In this document: positions 8,022-16,746 of the stretch, in pieces
Numbering within the stretch: position 1 is the stretch's first letter
How the letters are laid out: each line of letters begins with the position of its first letter
Origin: CAVVJA01 sp963801715
GTDB taxonomy: Bacteria; Actinomycetota; Actinomycetes; Mycobacteriales; Jatrophihabitantaceae
Length of the DNA stretch: 64,000 nucleotides
Reading direction: 5' to 3'
NCBI GenBank assembly: GCA_963801715.1
Contig: CAWDGB010000020.1
Span: 186,001 to 250,000 of the forward strand
Program-made: the position numbers and the translations under genes
Notes under the pieces: model-generated
What the model was told of the DNA's origin: nothing
The model's database searches: none
Seen by the model: only the letters and a program-made list of their open reading frames with translations

Positions 8022-9331
8022 CGGCGGTTGCCACTTCGCCTGCGTCCACCTCGCCACCCGACTCATCGGTCGTTGCGCCGTCGACCGGAATGTTCCGGTC
8101 GCTGCGGGTCCGGAACTATCGGCTGTACGCCGCGGGCCAACTCGTCTCGCTTACCGGGACCTGGATGCAGCGGGTCGCCCAGGATTGGCTCGTTCTCGAG
8201 CTCACCAACTCTGGTACCGCGCTCGGCATCGTCACGGCGCTGCAGTTCCTGCCCTCGTTGCTGTTCGGACTCTGGGGCGGCGTGCTCGCCGACCGCTACG
8301 ACAAGCGGAAGCTGCTCCTCGCGACGCAGACCGGCCTCGCACTCGTCGCCCTGATCCTGGGTGTGCTCGACGTCACCGGGATCGTGCAGTACTGGCAGGT
8401 GCTGGTGCTCGCCCTGCTGCTGGGTCTCGTGTCTGCCGTTGATTCACCGGTACGCCAGTCGTTCGCCGTAGAGATGGTTGGCCCTGACGATCTGACGAAC
8501 GCGGTCGGCCTCAACTCGACGATCTTCAACTCGGCCCGCATCCTCGGCCCGGCGGTCGCGGGCGTGATGATCACCGTGGTCGGTACCGGCTGGGCGTTCG
8601 TCGCCAACGCCATATCCAGCATCGCTGTGCTGACCGGCCTGGCCCTGATGCGCCCCAGCGAGTTGCGCCCGTCGCCGGCGATCGACCACGTCCGTGGGCA
8701 GCTGCGCGCTGGGCTGCGCTATGTATGGCGCCGGCAGGACTTGCTGCTCACAATGATCTTGGTGTTCGTCGTCGGCACGTTCGGCCTGAACTTCCAGATC
8801 ACGACCGCGTTGCTCGCCAAGCAAGTGTTCCACCGGACGGCGACCGGCTACGGTTTGCTGTCCACAGCGCTCGCCGTGGGCGCGTGTGTCGGCGCCGTGC
8901 TCGCCACCCGCCGTCGGACCCGCCCCGGCCTACTGTTCCTCCTACTCGCGGCGCTGAGCTTCGGCCTGCTGGAGATCGTCGCCGGGTCGATGCCAGGATT
9001 CGGCGGCACCGCGCTCATGCTGGTGCTGGTCGGTCTGGCCATGCTCACGTTCACTACGGCGGCCAACTCGTCAGTCCAGCTGGGCGTCGAGGCCTCGATG
9101 CGCGGCCGCGTCATGGCCTTGTACCTCATGGCCTTCCTGGGCGGAACGCCGTTCGGCGCTCCGATCGTCGGCTGGGTCGCCAACACCGTCGGGCCCCGGT
9201 GGGGGATGATCGGCGGCGGCCTGGTGTGCATGGCGGTGGCGGTCGGCATGGCGCTCTATCTCGTCCGCCAGGGCTTGCTACGCCTCACGGACGTTACCGA
9301 TCGGTGGGAGAAGATAACGAGCCGGTATTAG
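8018..9331 (+). CDS. MFS efflux transporter (EntS/MFS_3 type)
   Basis: 437 residues with about 12 membrane segments. The N-terminal RNYRLYAAGQLVSLTGTWMQ and GVLADRYDKRK are typical of the MFS_3/enterobactin-exporter-like group. GTG at 8018 overlaps the marR stop (GTGA). The pairing suggests export of a compound sensed by the MarR protein; substrate unknown. Confidence 0.88.
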   Translation: MTAVATSPASTSPPDSSVVAPSTGMFRSLRVRNYRLYAAGQLVSLTGTWMQRVAQDWLVLELTNSGTALGIVTALQFLPSLLFGLWGGVLADRYDKRKLLLATQTGLALVALILGVLDVTGIVQYWQVLVLALLLGLVSAVDSPVRQSFAVEMVGPDDLTNAVGLNSTIFNSARILGPAVAGVMITVVGTGWAFVANAISSIAVLTGLALMRPSELRPSPAIDHVRGQLRAGLRYVWRRQDLLLTMILVFVVGTFGLNFQITTALLAKQVFHRTATGYGLLSTALAVGACVGAVLATRRRTRPGLLFLLLAALSFGLLEIVAGSMPGFGGTALMLVLVGLAMLTFTTAANSSVQLGVEASMRGRVMALYLMAFLGGTPFGAPIVGWVANTVGPRWGMIGGGLVCMAVAVGMALYLVRQGLLRLTDVTDRWEKITSRY

Positions 9332-9369
9332 GCCGAGCTTTTGCTGCCACCGCCTCCTATAGTCGTCTG

Positions 9370-9702
9370 GTGGGCGTTTTCGGCCACCGGCGTGACCTCC
9401 GTCTATGGCAAGCGGAACTGGGCGGAGCAAGTTGGCCTGAGTCCGACCAGCCAAAGCGTCCGCCGATCCAGCAGGTCGCGGCTGATCTGCGGCGATTGCG
9501 CCGTCAGCTCGAACGCTTGCCCAAGGGAGCGTCGTATGTCCGCGTGGCCGGCGTCCAGCGAGCCTACGACGAAGTCCTGCTCATTGCCTGCGCCGAGCTC
9601 GAAGTGGCCACCACGTTGAACGCGGTACCGGCCGGACAGCAACGGGATCTGGAACGGCTGCGGGTCGAGTTCATGCTCGGCGAGTGCGGTCTGTTCTTGT
9701 AG
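9370..9702 (+). CDS. Small conserved protein of unknown function
   Basis: 110 residues, mostly helical and charged, with a conserved-looking core (VQRAYDEVLLIACAEL) and ending GECGLFL. It has no signal peptide or membrane segment. GTG at 9370 is the most plausible start after the MFS gene. I recall similar proteins upstream of the TrmH-type gene in actinobacteria. Function unknown. Confidence 0.6.
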   Translation: MGVFGHRRDLRLWQAELGGASWPESDQPKRPPIQQVAADLRRLRRQLERLPKGASYVRVAGVQRAYDEVLLIACAELEVATTLNAVPAGQQRDLERLRVEFMLGECGLFL

Positions 9703-9714
9703 CCGCGCCGGTCT

Positions 9715-10569
9715 GTGTCGCTCCCCGTCGAAGTCACCGATCCGGCCGATCCGCGGTTAGCGGATTTCCGCGATCTCACCGATGCGGACGTGCGGCCGGA
9801 TCGGCGTGGCGTCGTCATCGCTGAAGGCGTTGCCGTTGTCGAGCGACTGCTCACGTCCCGTTATCAGCCGCGAGCAGTATTCGGTGAGGCGACTCGGCTC
9901 GACGCGCTCGCGAACCCGCTGGCCGGCTTTCCGGACCTGCCTGTGTACTCCGCCGATCGATGGTTCTTGTCGGATGTGGTGGGTTTCCGCTTGACCCGCG
10001 GGGTCCTCGCATCGGCAAACCGACTGCCATCCGCCTCCGTTGCGGACGTTCTCGCCGGAGCTACGGGGGTCGCGGTCCTGGAGTCGCTGAACGACTTCGA
10101 GAACCTCGGTTCGCTGTTTCGCAACGCCGCCGCGTTCGGCGTGGACGCCGTCCTGCTCGATGCCCGCTGCGCCGATCCGCTCTACCGGCGGAGTGTCCGG
10201 GTGTCGATGGGTCATGTGTTGCATGTGCCCTTCGCCGTGTTGCCCGATCCTTGGCCGGTGGCGCTGGAAACGCTGCGGGAGATCGGCTTCGCGCTATTGG
10301 CGTTGACGCCTCGGAACGAGGCGATGCCACTGGCTTCAGTCGCGCCGCCGCACCGCTGGGCGGTGTTGCTCGGCGCTGAGGGTCCCGGCCTGACCGCCAC
10401 GGCCATATCCGCCGCCGATGCATGCGTTCGCATCCCGATGGCGCCGGGCGTCGACTCGCTCAACGTCGCAACCGCGGCCGCCGTCACGTTTGCGCACCTA
10501 ACGCGCGACGCGCGGATCGTGGCACGTCGCGTCGATTCGCGCGCGCACGGTACGAATGACTACTCCTGA
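9715..10569 (+). CDS. TrmH/SpoU-family RNA 2'-O-methyltransferase
   Basis: 284 residues: an N-terminal substrate-binding region (VVIAEGVAVVERLL) then the SPOUT domain with the three knot motifs: ESLNDFENLGSLFRNAAAFG, LLGAEGPGL and DSLNVATAAAV. It should 2'-O-methylate rRNA or tRNA using S-adenosylmethionine; the exact target is not deducible. GTG start at 9715. Its last codons and stop fall inside the hairpin repeat shared with the convergent DUF559 gene. Confidence 0.9.
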   Translation: MSLPVEVTDPADPRLADFRDLTDADVRPDRRGVVIAEGVAVVERLLTSRYQPRAVFGEATRLDALANPLAGFPDLPVYSADRWFLSDVVGFRLTRGVLASANRLPSASVADVLAGATGVAVLESLNDFENLGSLFRNAAAFGVDAVLLDARCADPLYRRSVRVSMGHVLHVPFAVLPDPWPVALETLREIGFALLALTPRNEAMPLASVAPPHRWAVLLGAEGPGLTATAISAADACVRIPMAPGVDSLNVATAAAVTFAHLTRDARIVARRVDSRAHGTNDYS

Positions 10570-10608
10570 TCACCTCAGGAGTTGACATCTGTCCCATCAA
10601 CGCGCGGG
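10562..10608. repeat. Flanking repeat, copy A (hairpin plus conserved tail)
   Basis: ACTCCTG-ATCACCT-CAGGAGT forms a perfect 7-base stem with a 7-base loop, followed by TCTGTCCC and GCGCGG. The same structure recurs in direct orientation at 11563-11608. Read on the minus strand this copy encodes the last residues and stop of the DUF559 protein (GTDVNS-stop); it also contains the stop of the TrmH-type gene. Confidence 0.75.
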
Positions 10609-11525
10609 AAGCGACGGTGCAGAAGCTTGGGACGAGACGTGGCACTGGCGCGGAGGGCCTCGAGCACGCACGCCACGACCCAGCTAGGCCGGTGCACGAC
10701 GTCCTCGTAAGTGAATCGGACTAGGCGCAGCCCCATGCACGTCAGCGCGTTCGCGCGCCGCCTGTCGTTTCGGTAGTGCGCCCGATCCGAGTGATGCTCG
10801 AATCCGTCGAGTTCCACGACCAGGACGCCTTCGACGAGCAGGTCAACCCGGCCGACGCCCTCGAGGTACACCTGCGTCTGCACGTCCAGCCCGTGTACCC
10901 GCAGCAAAACGCGGGCGATTGTCTCCAACGGCGATTCACTGCTCGCGTCGGCGAGGGTGAGTAGCGTTCGGGCCGCCGCCGATGATCCCTTGGTGCCGAG
11001 CCGCACCCGGAGTTCGTCCACGGTGATTCGACGGCCGGCGAGCGCGCTGTCCACGATGACGAGGGCGGCCATCGGTGCCAGACAGCGCAGTGCCTGCGCG
11101 GCGCAGTCCAGCGCGCTTGCTACTGGTAGTGGCCCGTCGTAGCGGCGGGCGCGGCCACGGTGCAGCACCGCGGGCCAGGTAAGCCCTACCGGGTTGTTCC
11201 GCGTGGCGACGTGGGCGCGCCGCGTGGGTGCGAGAACGGCGAGCCCAAGCGCACCGGCACCCGAGGCGCATGTCAGGAGGCCGCCGCAGCGGATGGCCAC
11301 CATCACGGCGGGGTCCGCGCCAGGCAGGGCATACCCGCCCCGACCACAGCGCAGTACGTGGCCCGCAGCCGCCGCTCGGGCCAGCCCGCGCTCGCTCACG
11401 CCTTCGTCGAGCAACACGGCTCGCCGGCTGCATCCGCCGAGTCGCCGCAGGATCGGCACCGGGTCCGCCGAGAGCACGCCGACACGATGGCGCACTGCGG
11501 GCAATCGACGTCGAGCGCTGTCCAC
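10575..11525 (-). CDS. AbiEi-like N-terminus plus DUF559 (Vsr-like nuclease) protein
   Basis: 316 residues. Residues about 40-70 (VSERGLARAAAAGHVLRCGRGGY) resemble the winged-helix N-terminus of AbiEi antitoxin-type proteins. Residues about 205-290 match DUF559, a PD-(D/E)XK fold related to Vsr endonuclease: SPLETIARVLL, then VGRVDLLV and VVELDGFEHH holding the acidic residues, then FTYEDVVHRPSWV. Such genes are numerous in actinobacteria and their role is unproven; no toxin partner is adjacent. The gene is bounded on both sides by the same hairpin repeat, which suggests movement or duplication as a unit. Confidence 0.8.
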   Translation of the reverse strand: MDSARRRLPAVRHRVGVLSADPVPILRRLGGCSRRAVLLDEGVSERGLARAAAAGHVLRCGRGGYALPGADPAVMVAIRCGGLLTCASGAGALGLAVLAPTRRAHVATRNNPVGLTWPAVLHRGRARRYDGPLPVASALDCAAQALRCLAPMAALVIVDSALAGRRITVDELRVRLGTKGSSAAARTLLTLADASSESPLETIARVLLRVHGLDVQTQVYLEGVGRVDLLVEGVLVVELDGFEHHSDRAHYRNDRRRANALTCMGLRLVRFTYEDVVHRPSWVVACVLEALRASATSRPKLLHRRFPRVDGTDVNS

Positions 11526-11562
11526 AGACCGTCGGCTCCCGCGCAGCCACGTGACGAGAGTG

Positions 11563-11608
11563 ACTCCTGAGGTAGCCAGGAGTTCAGTTCTGTCCCGTTA
11601 GTGCGCGG
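11563..11608. repeat. Flanking repeat, copy B
   Basis: ACTCCTG-AGGTAGC-CAGGAGT, the same 7-base stem and loop length as copy A, then TCTGTCCC and GCGCGG in the same register. On the minus strand it reads PRTNGTELNS, close to PRVDGTDVNS at the C-terminus of the adjacent DUF559 protein, but with no stop there. It lies about 40 bases upstream of the DUF559 start. Confidence 0.75.
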
Positions 11609-11648
11609 CACGCTGCGGTTGGGGTAGCGGCACGCTGCGGTTAGGGAC
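11605..11648. repeat. 22-base tandem repeat, two copies
   Basis: GCGGCACGCTGCGGTT followed by GGGGTA, then again followed by AGGGAC: two adjacent 22-base units with differences only in the last bases. It overlaps the end of flanking repeat B and lies just downstream of the ABC exporter stop. Confidence 0.7.
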
Positions 11649-11653
11649 GGCGG

Positions 11654-13540
11654 TCAGACCAGCGAGTCTCGCCATGAGGCGTGCAGCTGGGCGAACTCGC
11701 CCTGCGCCTCGGCGATCAGCGACTCGGGGGGTCCGTCCTCGATGATTCGCCCATCGTCGAGGACGAGTACCCGGTCGGCGATCTCCACGGTCGACAGCCG
11801 GTGGGCGATGATCAGCGCGGTGCGGTCATGCAGCACGGTGCGCAGGGCTCGCTGAACGGCTCGCTCGGTTGGCACGTCGAGCGATGAGGTCGCCTCGTCG
11901 AGGATGAGCACGGCCGGGTCGGCAAGGAACGCCCGCGCGAACGCGACCAGCTGGCGCTGCCCCGCGGACAGCCGCCCGCCCCGCTTGCGCACGTCGGTGG
12001 CGTAGCCGTCAGGCAGCCGCTCGATGAAGTCGTGCGCTCCAACGGCGCGGGCAGCCGCTTCGACGTCCGCCACAGTTGAGCCGGGACGGCCGAAGGCGAT
12101 GTTGTCGGCGACCGATCCGGCGAACAAGAAGCCGTCCTGGGTAACCATGACGATTGCCTCGCGCAGGTCGGTCTCGGCGATCTGCCGGAGGTCGACGCCG
12201 TCCAAGCGCACGCTCCCGGCGACCGGGTCGTAGAAACGGGAGATGAGCTTCGCGATAGTCGACTTGCCGGCACCGGTCGCACCGACCAGCGCCACGGTCT
12301 GCCCGGCGGGTAGGTGCAGGTCGAACTCGGGCAGAACTCGACGGTCCGGTCGGTAGCCGAACGTGACCCCGTCGAGGTCGACCGATCCGCGCAGCGGTCG
12401 GGAGAGCGCGGTCGGCTTGGCCGGCTCCGGTACCGCCGGATCCTCGGCCAGCACCGCGGCGATTTTCTCCAACGCGGCTGTCGCTGACTGCAGGGAGTTG
12501 TAGAAGACGGCCACATCCTCCATCGGGTCGTAGAACTGCCGCACGTACAGGAGGAACGCCGTCAGCACGCCGAGATCGAGGCTGCCATTAGCGACCCGGT
12601 AGCCGCCGACGATCAGCACGCTGACCATGGCGATGTTCCCGATCAAGGCGCTACCCGGAATGAACACCGCGTGCAAGCGGAAGGCGGCGGCATTGGCGTC
12701 TTGGTAGCGGCCGTTAAGCCCGGCGAACAACCTGTCGTTGCGCCGCTCGCGGCGGAACGCCTGCACCGCGCGAATGCCGTTGAAGGTCTCTACGAAGTTG
12801 ACGATCAGCGTGGCAACGGTTTCCCGAGTGCGTCGGAACGCGACGGGCGCCCGCGAGGCGAACCAGAGGTAGAGCACGGTCAACGGGATCAGCGAGGCCA
12901 GAGCAATCGCGGCCAGCGGGAGATCGAGCAAGCACATCAGTACCGCGATCGCCACGATGTTGAGCGCGGCGGTGATCAGTCCATCCAGGCCGGAGTCGAG
13001 CAGCTCGGTGAGCGTGTCGATATCCGAGGTCAGCCGGGAGATCACCCGCCCAGATGTGAAGCGCTCATGGAAGGAAACCGATAGCGCTTGTACGTGATCG
13101 AATGCGCGCCGGCGCAGATCGAAGAGGACCGCCTGGCCGATCCGGCCGGCCCGAAGCACGAATACCGCCCGCAGCGCGCCGGAAAGTACCGCACACACCA
13201 CGAGACTCGCCGTGATGAGGGCGAGCGGGGCGTAGTCCCCGCCGGTAGCGGCCGGGAGCGCGCGGTCGATCGCGATGCCGACCAACCAGGGTGCGGCCAT
13301 CGTCGCGCCGACTTGGACCAGCGCGACGAGCAGTACCCCGATGATCGCTCGCCGATGCGGCCGAAGCAGATGGCCGAGCAAACGACGGGCCAAGTGGCGC
13401 AGTTGCGACCGGCCGGCCGGCGTGAACTGGTCCTCGGCCTGCTGGACAGCCGCCGCCTCTTCGGTGAGCAACCCCTGCCAGTCGGCGCTCACGTGGACGT
13501 CCTCCTCCCGTACGCGGTCATCGGATGCCTGTCCGCTCAT
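11654..13540 (-). CDS. ABC exporter half-transporter with non-canonical signature motif
   Basis: 628 residues: an N-terminal six-helix membrane domain (about residues 55-340) and a C-terminal ATPase. Walker A is GATGAGKST (about residue 419), the signature is LSAGQRQ instead of LSGGQ (about 523), and Walker B with catalytic glutamate is LILDEATSSLD (about 543). Its start overlaps the stop of the upstream half-transporter by 4 bases. The pair forms one heterodimeric exporter in which this subunit gives the active Walker B and the altered signature. Substrate unknown. Confidence 0.9.
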   Translation of the reverse strand: MSGQASDDRVREEDVHVSADWQGLLTEEAAAVQQAEDQFTPAGRSQLRHLARRLLGHLLRPHRRAIIGVLLVALVQVGATMAAPWLVGIAIDRALPAATGGDYAPLALITASLVVCAVLSGALRAVFVLRAGRIGQAVLFDLRRRAFDHVQALSVSFHERFTSGRVISRLTSDIDTLTELLDSGLDGLITAALNIVAIAVLMCLLDLPLAAIALASLIPLTVLYLWFASRAPVAFRRTRETVATLIVNFVETFNGIRAVQAFRRERRNDRLFAGLNGRYQDANAAAFRLHAVFIPGSALIGNIAMVSVLIVGGYRVANGSLDLGVLTAFLLYVRQFYDPMEDVAVFYNSLQSATAALEKIAAVLAEDPAVPEPAKPTALSRPLRGSVDLDGVTFGYRPDRRVLPEFDLHLPAGQTVALVGATGAGKSTIAKLISRFYDPVAGSVRLDGVDLRQIAETDLREAIVMVTQDGFLFAGSVADNIAFGRPGSTVADVEAAARAVGAHDFIERLPDGYATDVRKRGGRLSAGQRQLVAFARAFLADPAVLILDEATSSLDVPTERAVQRALRTVLHDRTALIIAHRLSTVEIADRVLVLDDGRIIEDGPPESLIAEAQGEFAQLHASWRDSLV

Positions 13541-15309
13541 GACGACACCGCCGACAGCTCGGAGGACTGCGCGAGCAGCGCCCGGTACCGGGGCTCGGCC
13601 GCCAGCAACTCGGTGTGCGATCCAACGACGTCGATCCGCCCGTCAACGAGCATCGCCACCCGATCGGCGAGAAGCACGGTCGAGGGACGATGGGCCACCA
13701 CAAGTGCTGTCGTTGTCGACAGCACGTTTCGCAACGCCGACTGCACCTGGGCTTCGGTTTGCACGTCCAACGCGGAGAGCGGGTCGTCGAGTACCAGCAC
13801 TCGCGGACGGCCGAGCACGGCTCGCGCCAGCGCCAGCCGCTGCCGCTGCCCACCCGATAGCGACATGCCTTGCTCGCCGATACGAGTGTCGAGCCCGAAG
13901 GGCAGCTGGAAGACGAAGCCCGCCTGCGCGATGTCAAGAGCCTCGGCGAGGCTAGCCTCGCTCGCGTCCGGCCGGCCCAGTGTCACGTTCTCGCGCACGC
14001 TCGCCGAGAACAACGTCGCATCCTCGAACGCCGTAGCCACGGTGGTGCGCAGTTCGTCGAGGCGGAGGTCGCGGATGTCGCATCCGCCGATCGAGATGGA
14101 TCCGGCAGTCACGTCGTACAACCGCGGCACCAACTCGAGCAGCGTCGTCTTGCCGGATCCGGTGGCGCCGACCAGTGCCATGGTCTCGCCATCGCGGATG
14201 GTCAGGTCGACGCCGCGGAGCACGTCGTCATCGGCATCTGGATACCGGAAGCGCACCTCGTGGAATTCCAGTCCGCGCTGCTCGGACCGCAGCGTCGTCG
14301 GCGATCGCCGGTCGACGATCGACGGCTGCTCGTCGAGTACCTCGAAGATTCGTCGCGCCGCCGACGCCGCTTCCTGGGTCAGCGCAAGCAGCCAGCCGAG
14401 GGCGATCATCGGCCAGATCAGCCGCAGGTACAGCGTCAGGAAGGCGACGAGTTGTCCCGGGCTGAGCGTGCCGTGTGCGGCCGCGAGCACTCCACCACCG
14501 GCAACACCCGCGAGCAGGAGTTGCGGAAGACCTTCCAGCAGCGCCCAGAACCCCGCCAGGGTGCGGACCTTGGTGAGTTCCGCGCCCCGCAAGACGCTTG
14601 CGTCACGGGTGAACGATGCCAGCATCTGCGGGCGCCGACCGTACGACTTGATCACTCGAATGCCGAGGGCCGATTCCTCGACCGACGTCGCGAGATCACC
14701 GGTCAGGTCCTGGGCGCGCCGTGCATCGCGGCTATAGCGCAGCTCGAACTTCCGGGTGAGCACGAGAAGCGGTGCCATGCCCAGCAGCACGAACAGGCCG
14801 AGTATCGGCTGCAGGTGCAGGAGCAGGATCACCACGACGACTGCGGTGATCGAATTCGCGATCAGGAAGACGAAGCCGAAGCCTACGAACCGCCGGATCG
14901 TCGACAGATCAGTAGTCGCGCGTGACAGCAACTGACCCGACGGCCATCGATCGTGAAACGCCACGGGCAGTCGCTGCAGGTGAGCGAACAGTTCCTGCCG
15001 AGCGTCGGTCTCCAGACCCAGCGCGGCGCTCGCCATTGCGTATCGCCGCGCGAAAAAGAGGACCGCCTCGGCAATGCCGAATATCAGGGCGACTCCAGCC
15101 AACGGCCAGATGCCCGCGGTGTCGTGCTCCGCGATCGGACCGTCGACAATGCGCCCCGCGACGAGGGGAACCAGAGCTTGCGCGAGCATCGCACCGCAGG
15201 CCGTGACGATCATGAAGGCGATCGTGCGACGGTGCGGACGGGTCCAGCGGCGCAGGCGCAGCAGGGTTTCGATCGCCCCGGGGTCGCGTCTCACCGCGGC
15301 CCGATTCAC
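13537..15309 (-). CDS. ABC exporter half-transporter with degenerate Walker B
   Basis: 590 residues: a membrane domain of six helices then an ATPase domain. Walker A is GATGSGKTT (about residue 379), the signature is canonical LSGGQRQ (about 484), and Walker B reads VLVLDDPLSALD, with Asp replacing the catalytic Glu (about 505). This is the classic partner of a subunit with an altered signature: one ATP site is degenerate, as in TM287/288 and BmrCD. It is the first gene of the pair. Confidence 0.9.
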   Translation of the reverse strand: MNRAAVRRDPGAIETLLRLRRWTRPHRRTIAFMIVTACGAMLAQALVPLVAGRIVDGPIAEHDTAGIWPLAGVALIFGIAEAVLFFARRYAMASAALGLETDARQELFAHLQRLPVAFHDRWPSGQLLSRATTDLSTIRRFVGFGFVFLIANSITAVVVVILLLHLQPILGLFVLLGMAPLLVLTRKFELRYSRDARRAQDLTGDLATSVEESALGIRVIKSYGRRPQMLASFTRDASVLRGAELTKVRTLAGFWALLEGLPQLLLAGVAGGGVLAAAHGTLSPGQLVAFLTLYLRLIWPMIALGWLLALTQEAASAARRIFEVLDEQPSIVDRRSPTTLRSEQRGLEFHEVRFRYPDADDDVLRGVDLTIRDGETMALVGATGSGKTTLLELVPRLYDVTAGSISIGGCDIRDLRLDELRTTVATAFEDATLFSASVRENVTLGRPDASEASLAEALDIAQAGFVFQLPFGLDTRIGEQGMSLSGGQRQRLALARAVLGRPRVLVLDDPLSALDVQTEAQVQSALRNVLSTTTALVVAHRPSTVLLADRVAMLVDGRIDVVGSHTELLAAEPRYRALLAQSSELSAVSS

Positions 15310-15392
15310 ATTGCTTCACGATACGTAGCCGGACGGATGTGCTCGAACGATTTTCGGTGCCGAGCCAGCCGGCGCCGCGGAGGGGCGCAGGC

Positions 15393-16400
15393 TTAGTCGC
15401 GATTACGCCGGACGCCAAGCAGGATGTCGTCCCACGACGGCACCTTGGGTTTGCTCGGCCGGACATGCTCGGTTACGGGCGGCTCGGTCGGGCGGACGGA
15501 TTCGGCCGGCGCTGTCGCTCTGCCCCGCGGGTCGTCCGTTGGCTCCGGCGGCGCCGGGGTGGCCGGATTCCGGCCACCCCGAGGTGAGCGGGACGAGCGG
15601 CGCGCGGATCCCGTGCCAGCCGGAGGATCAGTCCCCGCCAGCGGCAATGTTGGAGCGTCCTCGTCCTCGCCGGCGGCCGGGCGTATGCCGCGCGACGCCT
15701 GCGCGACCGGGGCGCCCGGACCCGGGTCGGCACCACGCGCCAGCGGCAACGGAATCGGACCGGTCGTCTCCTCGGGGGTCGCATCGGGTGGCATGTCCGG
15801 GACCGCCCGCACAATGGGCCGGATCGGGCGATCGGACAGCAGATCCGCGGCGGTCTCGTCGAGCGGCGTGAGCGTCCGGGTCGCGAGCGCGAACGACCAG
15901 CGGGCGATGCGGTCGGCAGCGTCCGTTCCGCGCCAGGCCGCAGATACCACCCATTGACCGTCCGTGCCGCGCAAGGAGTCCCACCGTATGTCCGACGGCT
16001 CGATCGCGTGCACCGCGAATCGGCCGTCGACGGCCGTCCCGAACTCGACCAGCTGTCCGTCCGCCGTATTGCGGCGGGCTCGCGCCCGCCGGGCTTCGTC
16101 GGTGATCCGAGCGCGCTCTTCGAGGACCTGGTTGGCGAACAGGAGCACCCGTTCGAGAGGCATGCCTGCTTCTTCGGCGATCCGCTCCGGCACCTCTCCG
16201 GCGCGGACCCGCACCTGGATCTCACGCGGCGTGATCGGTGTCTGCTCGGGGCGAGCTACTGGAGCGGGCGTCATGTTTTCCCGGACCGCTCCGCGGAGGT
16301 CATCGTCGATCGGCAAGCTGAACGCCTCCTCGCCATCGGCGATCTCGACGATCACGTAGTCGCCGTCTTCGCCTGGACCGACGAAGCGCAGCTCTCGCAT
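15393..16400 (-). CDS. sepH: Septation protein SepH
   Basis: 335 residues. The N-terminal DUF3071 region starts MRELRFVGPGEDGDYVI and includes a helix-turn-helix-like segment (TPREIQVRVRAGEVPERIAEE). A long proline- and acid-rich linker follows, then the short conserved C-terminal motif VPSWDDILLGVRR. SepH binds FtsZ and promotes Z-ring assembly in Streptomyces and mycobacteria. Both conserved ends are present, so it should work. It lies in its usual neighbourhood. Confidence 0.9.
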   Translation of the reverse strand: MRELRFVGPGEDGDYVIVEIADGEEAFSLPIDDDLRGAVRENMTPAPVARPEQTPITPREIQVRVRAGEVPERIAEEAGMPLERVLLFANQVLEERARITDEARRARARRNTADGQLVEFGTAVDGRFAVHAIEPSDIRWDSLRGTDGQWVVSAAWRGTDAADRIARWSFALATRTLTPLDETAADLLSDRPIRPIVRAVPDMPPDATPEETTGPIPLPLARGADPGPGAPVAQASRGIRPAAGEDEDAPTLPLAGTDPPAGTGSARRSSRSPRGGRNPATPAPPEPTDDPRGRATAPAESVRPTEPPVTEHVRPSKPKVPSWDDILLGVRRNRD

Positions 16401-16649
16401 AGGGCGACGATACGGAGCCGGGCTGGGATACGCGGTAGCACACGCCGGGCCCCGAATTATCGCCTGTTTGAGCGTCGCGAGGGCGGTGTCGAAGACGCGT
16501 CGGCGATAGACGGTCAGCCTTGAGATGGCCGCCTAATCAGCTAAAACCAACAAACTGGGCAAACCTTACCGAAAGCGCCGCCGGAAAAGCGCTCATTTCC
16601 GCGCTGTGCCCGCAAATTATCACGCACAGCAAGGGCGCTTTACGGTGAT

Positions 16650-16745
16650 CACATCTGTTGCGTGGAACCATCCGTATCACCCCGATTCGTCGGGGCAGAG
16701 CGCCGGCCACTCGACCCCCCGCGAGTGGCCGGCTGTTTCTGTTCT
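16650..16745 (+). ncRNA. Possible small structured RNA with a C6 loop
   Basis: The 346-base gap between sepH and citA holds no gene but contains two consecutive strong hairpins: CCCCGA-TTCG-TCGGGG (16680-16695) and a 12-base stem at 16702-16733 whose loop is ACCCCCCG, followed by T-rich TGTTTCTGTTCTGT. A plus-strand transcript would end properly here. A C6 hairpin loop recalls the actinobacterial 6C RNA, but only one such loop is seen. Left boundary is a guess. Confidence 0.3.
16702..16733. terminator. Strong stem-loop terminator
   Basis: GCCGGCCACTCG paired with CGAGTGGCCGGC around an 8-base loop. It begins 14 bases after the citA stop on the minus strand, so it can end citA, and it has a T-rich tract on the plus side, so it can also end a plus-strand transcript. 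Confidence 0.8.
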
Positions 16746-16746
16746 G

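Noticed and set aside
12671..14925. Long plus-strand frames opposite the ABC exporter genes
   Set aside because: Antisense mirror frames; products are Arg/Gln/His-rich with no domain.
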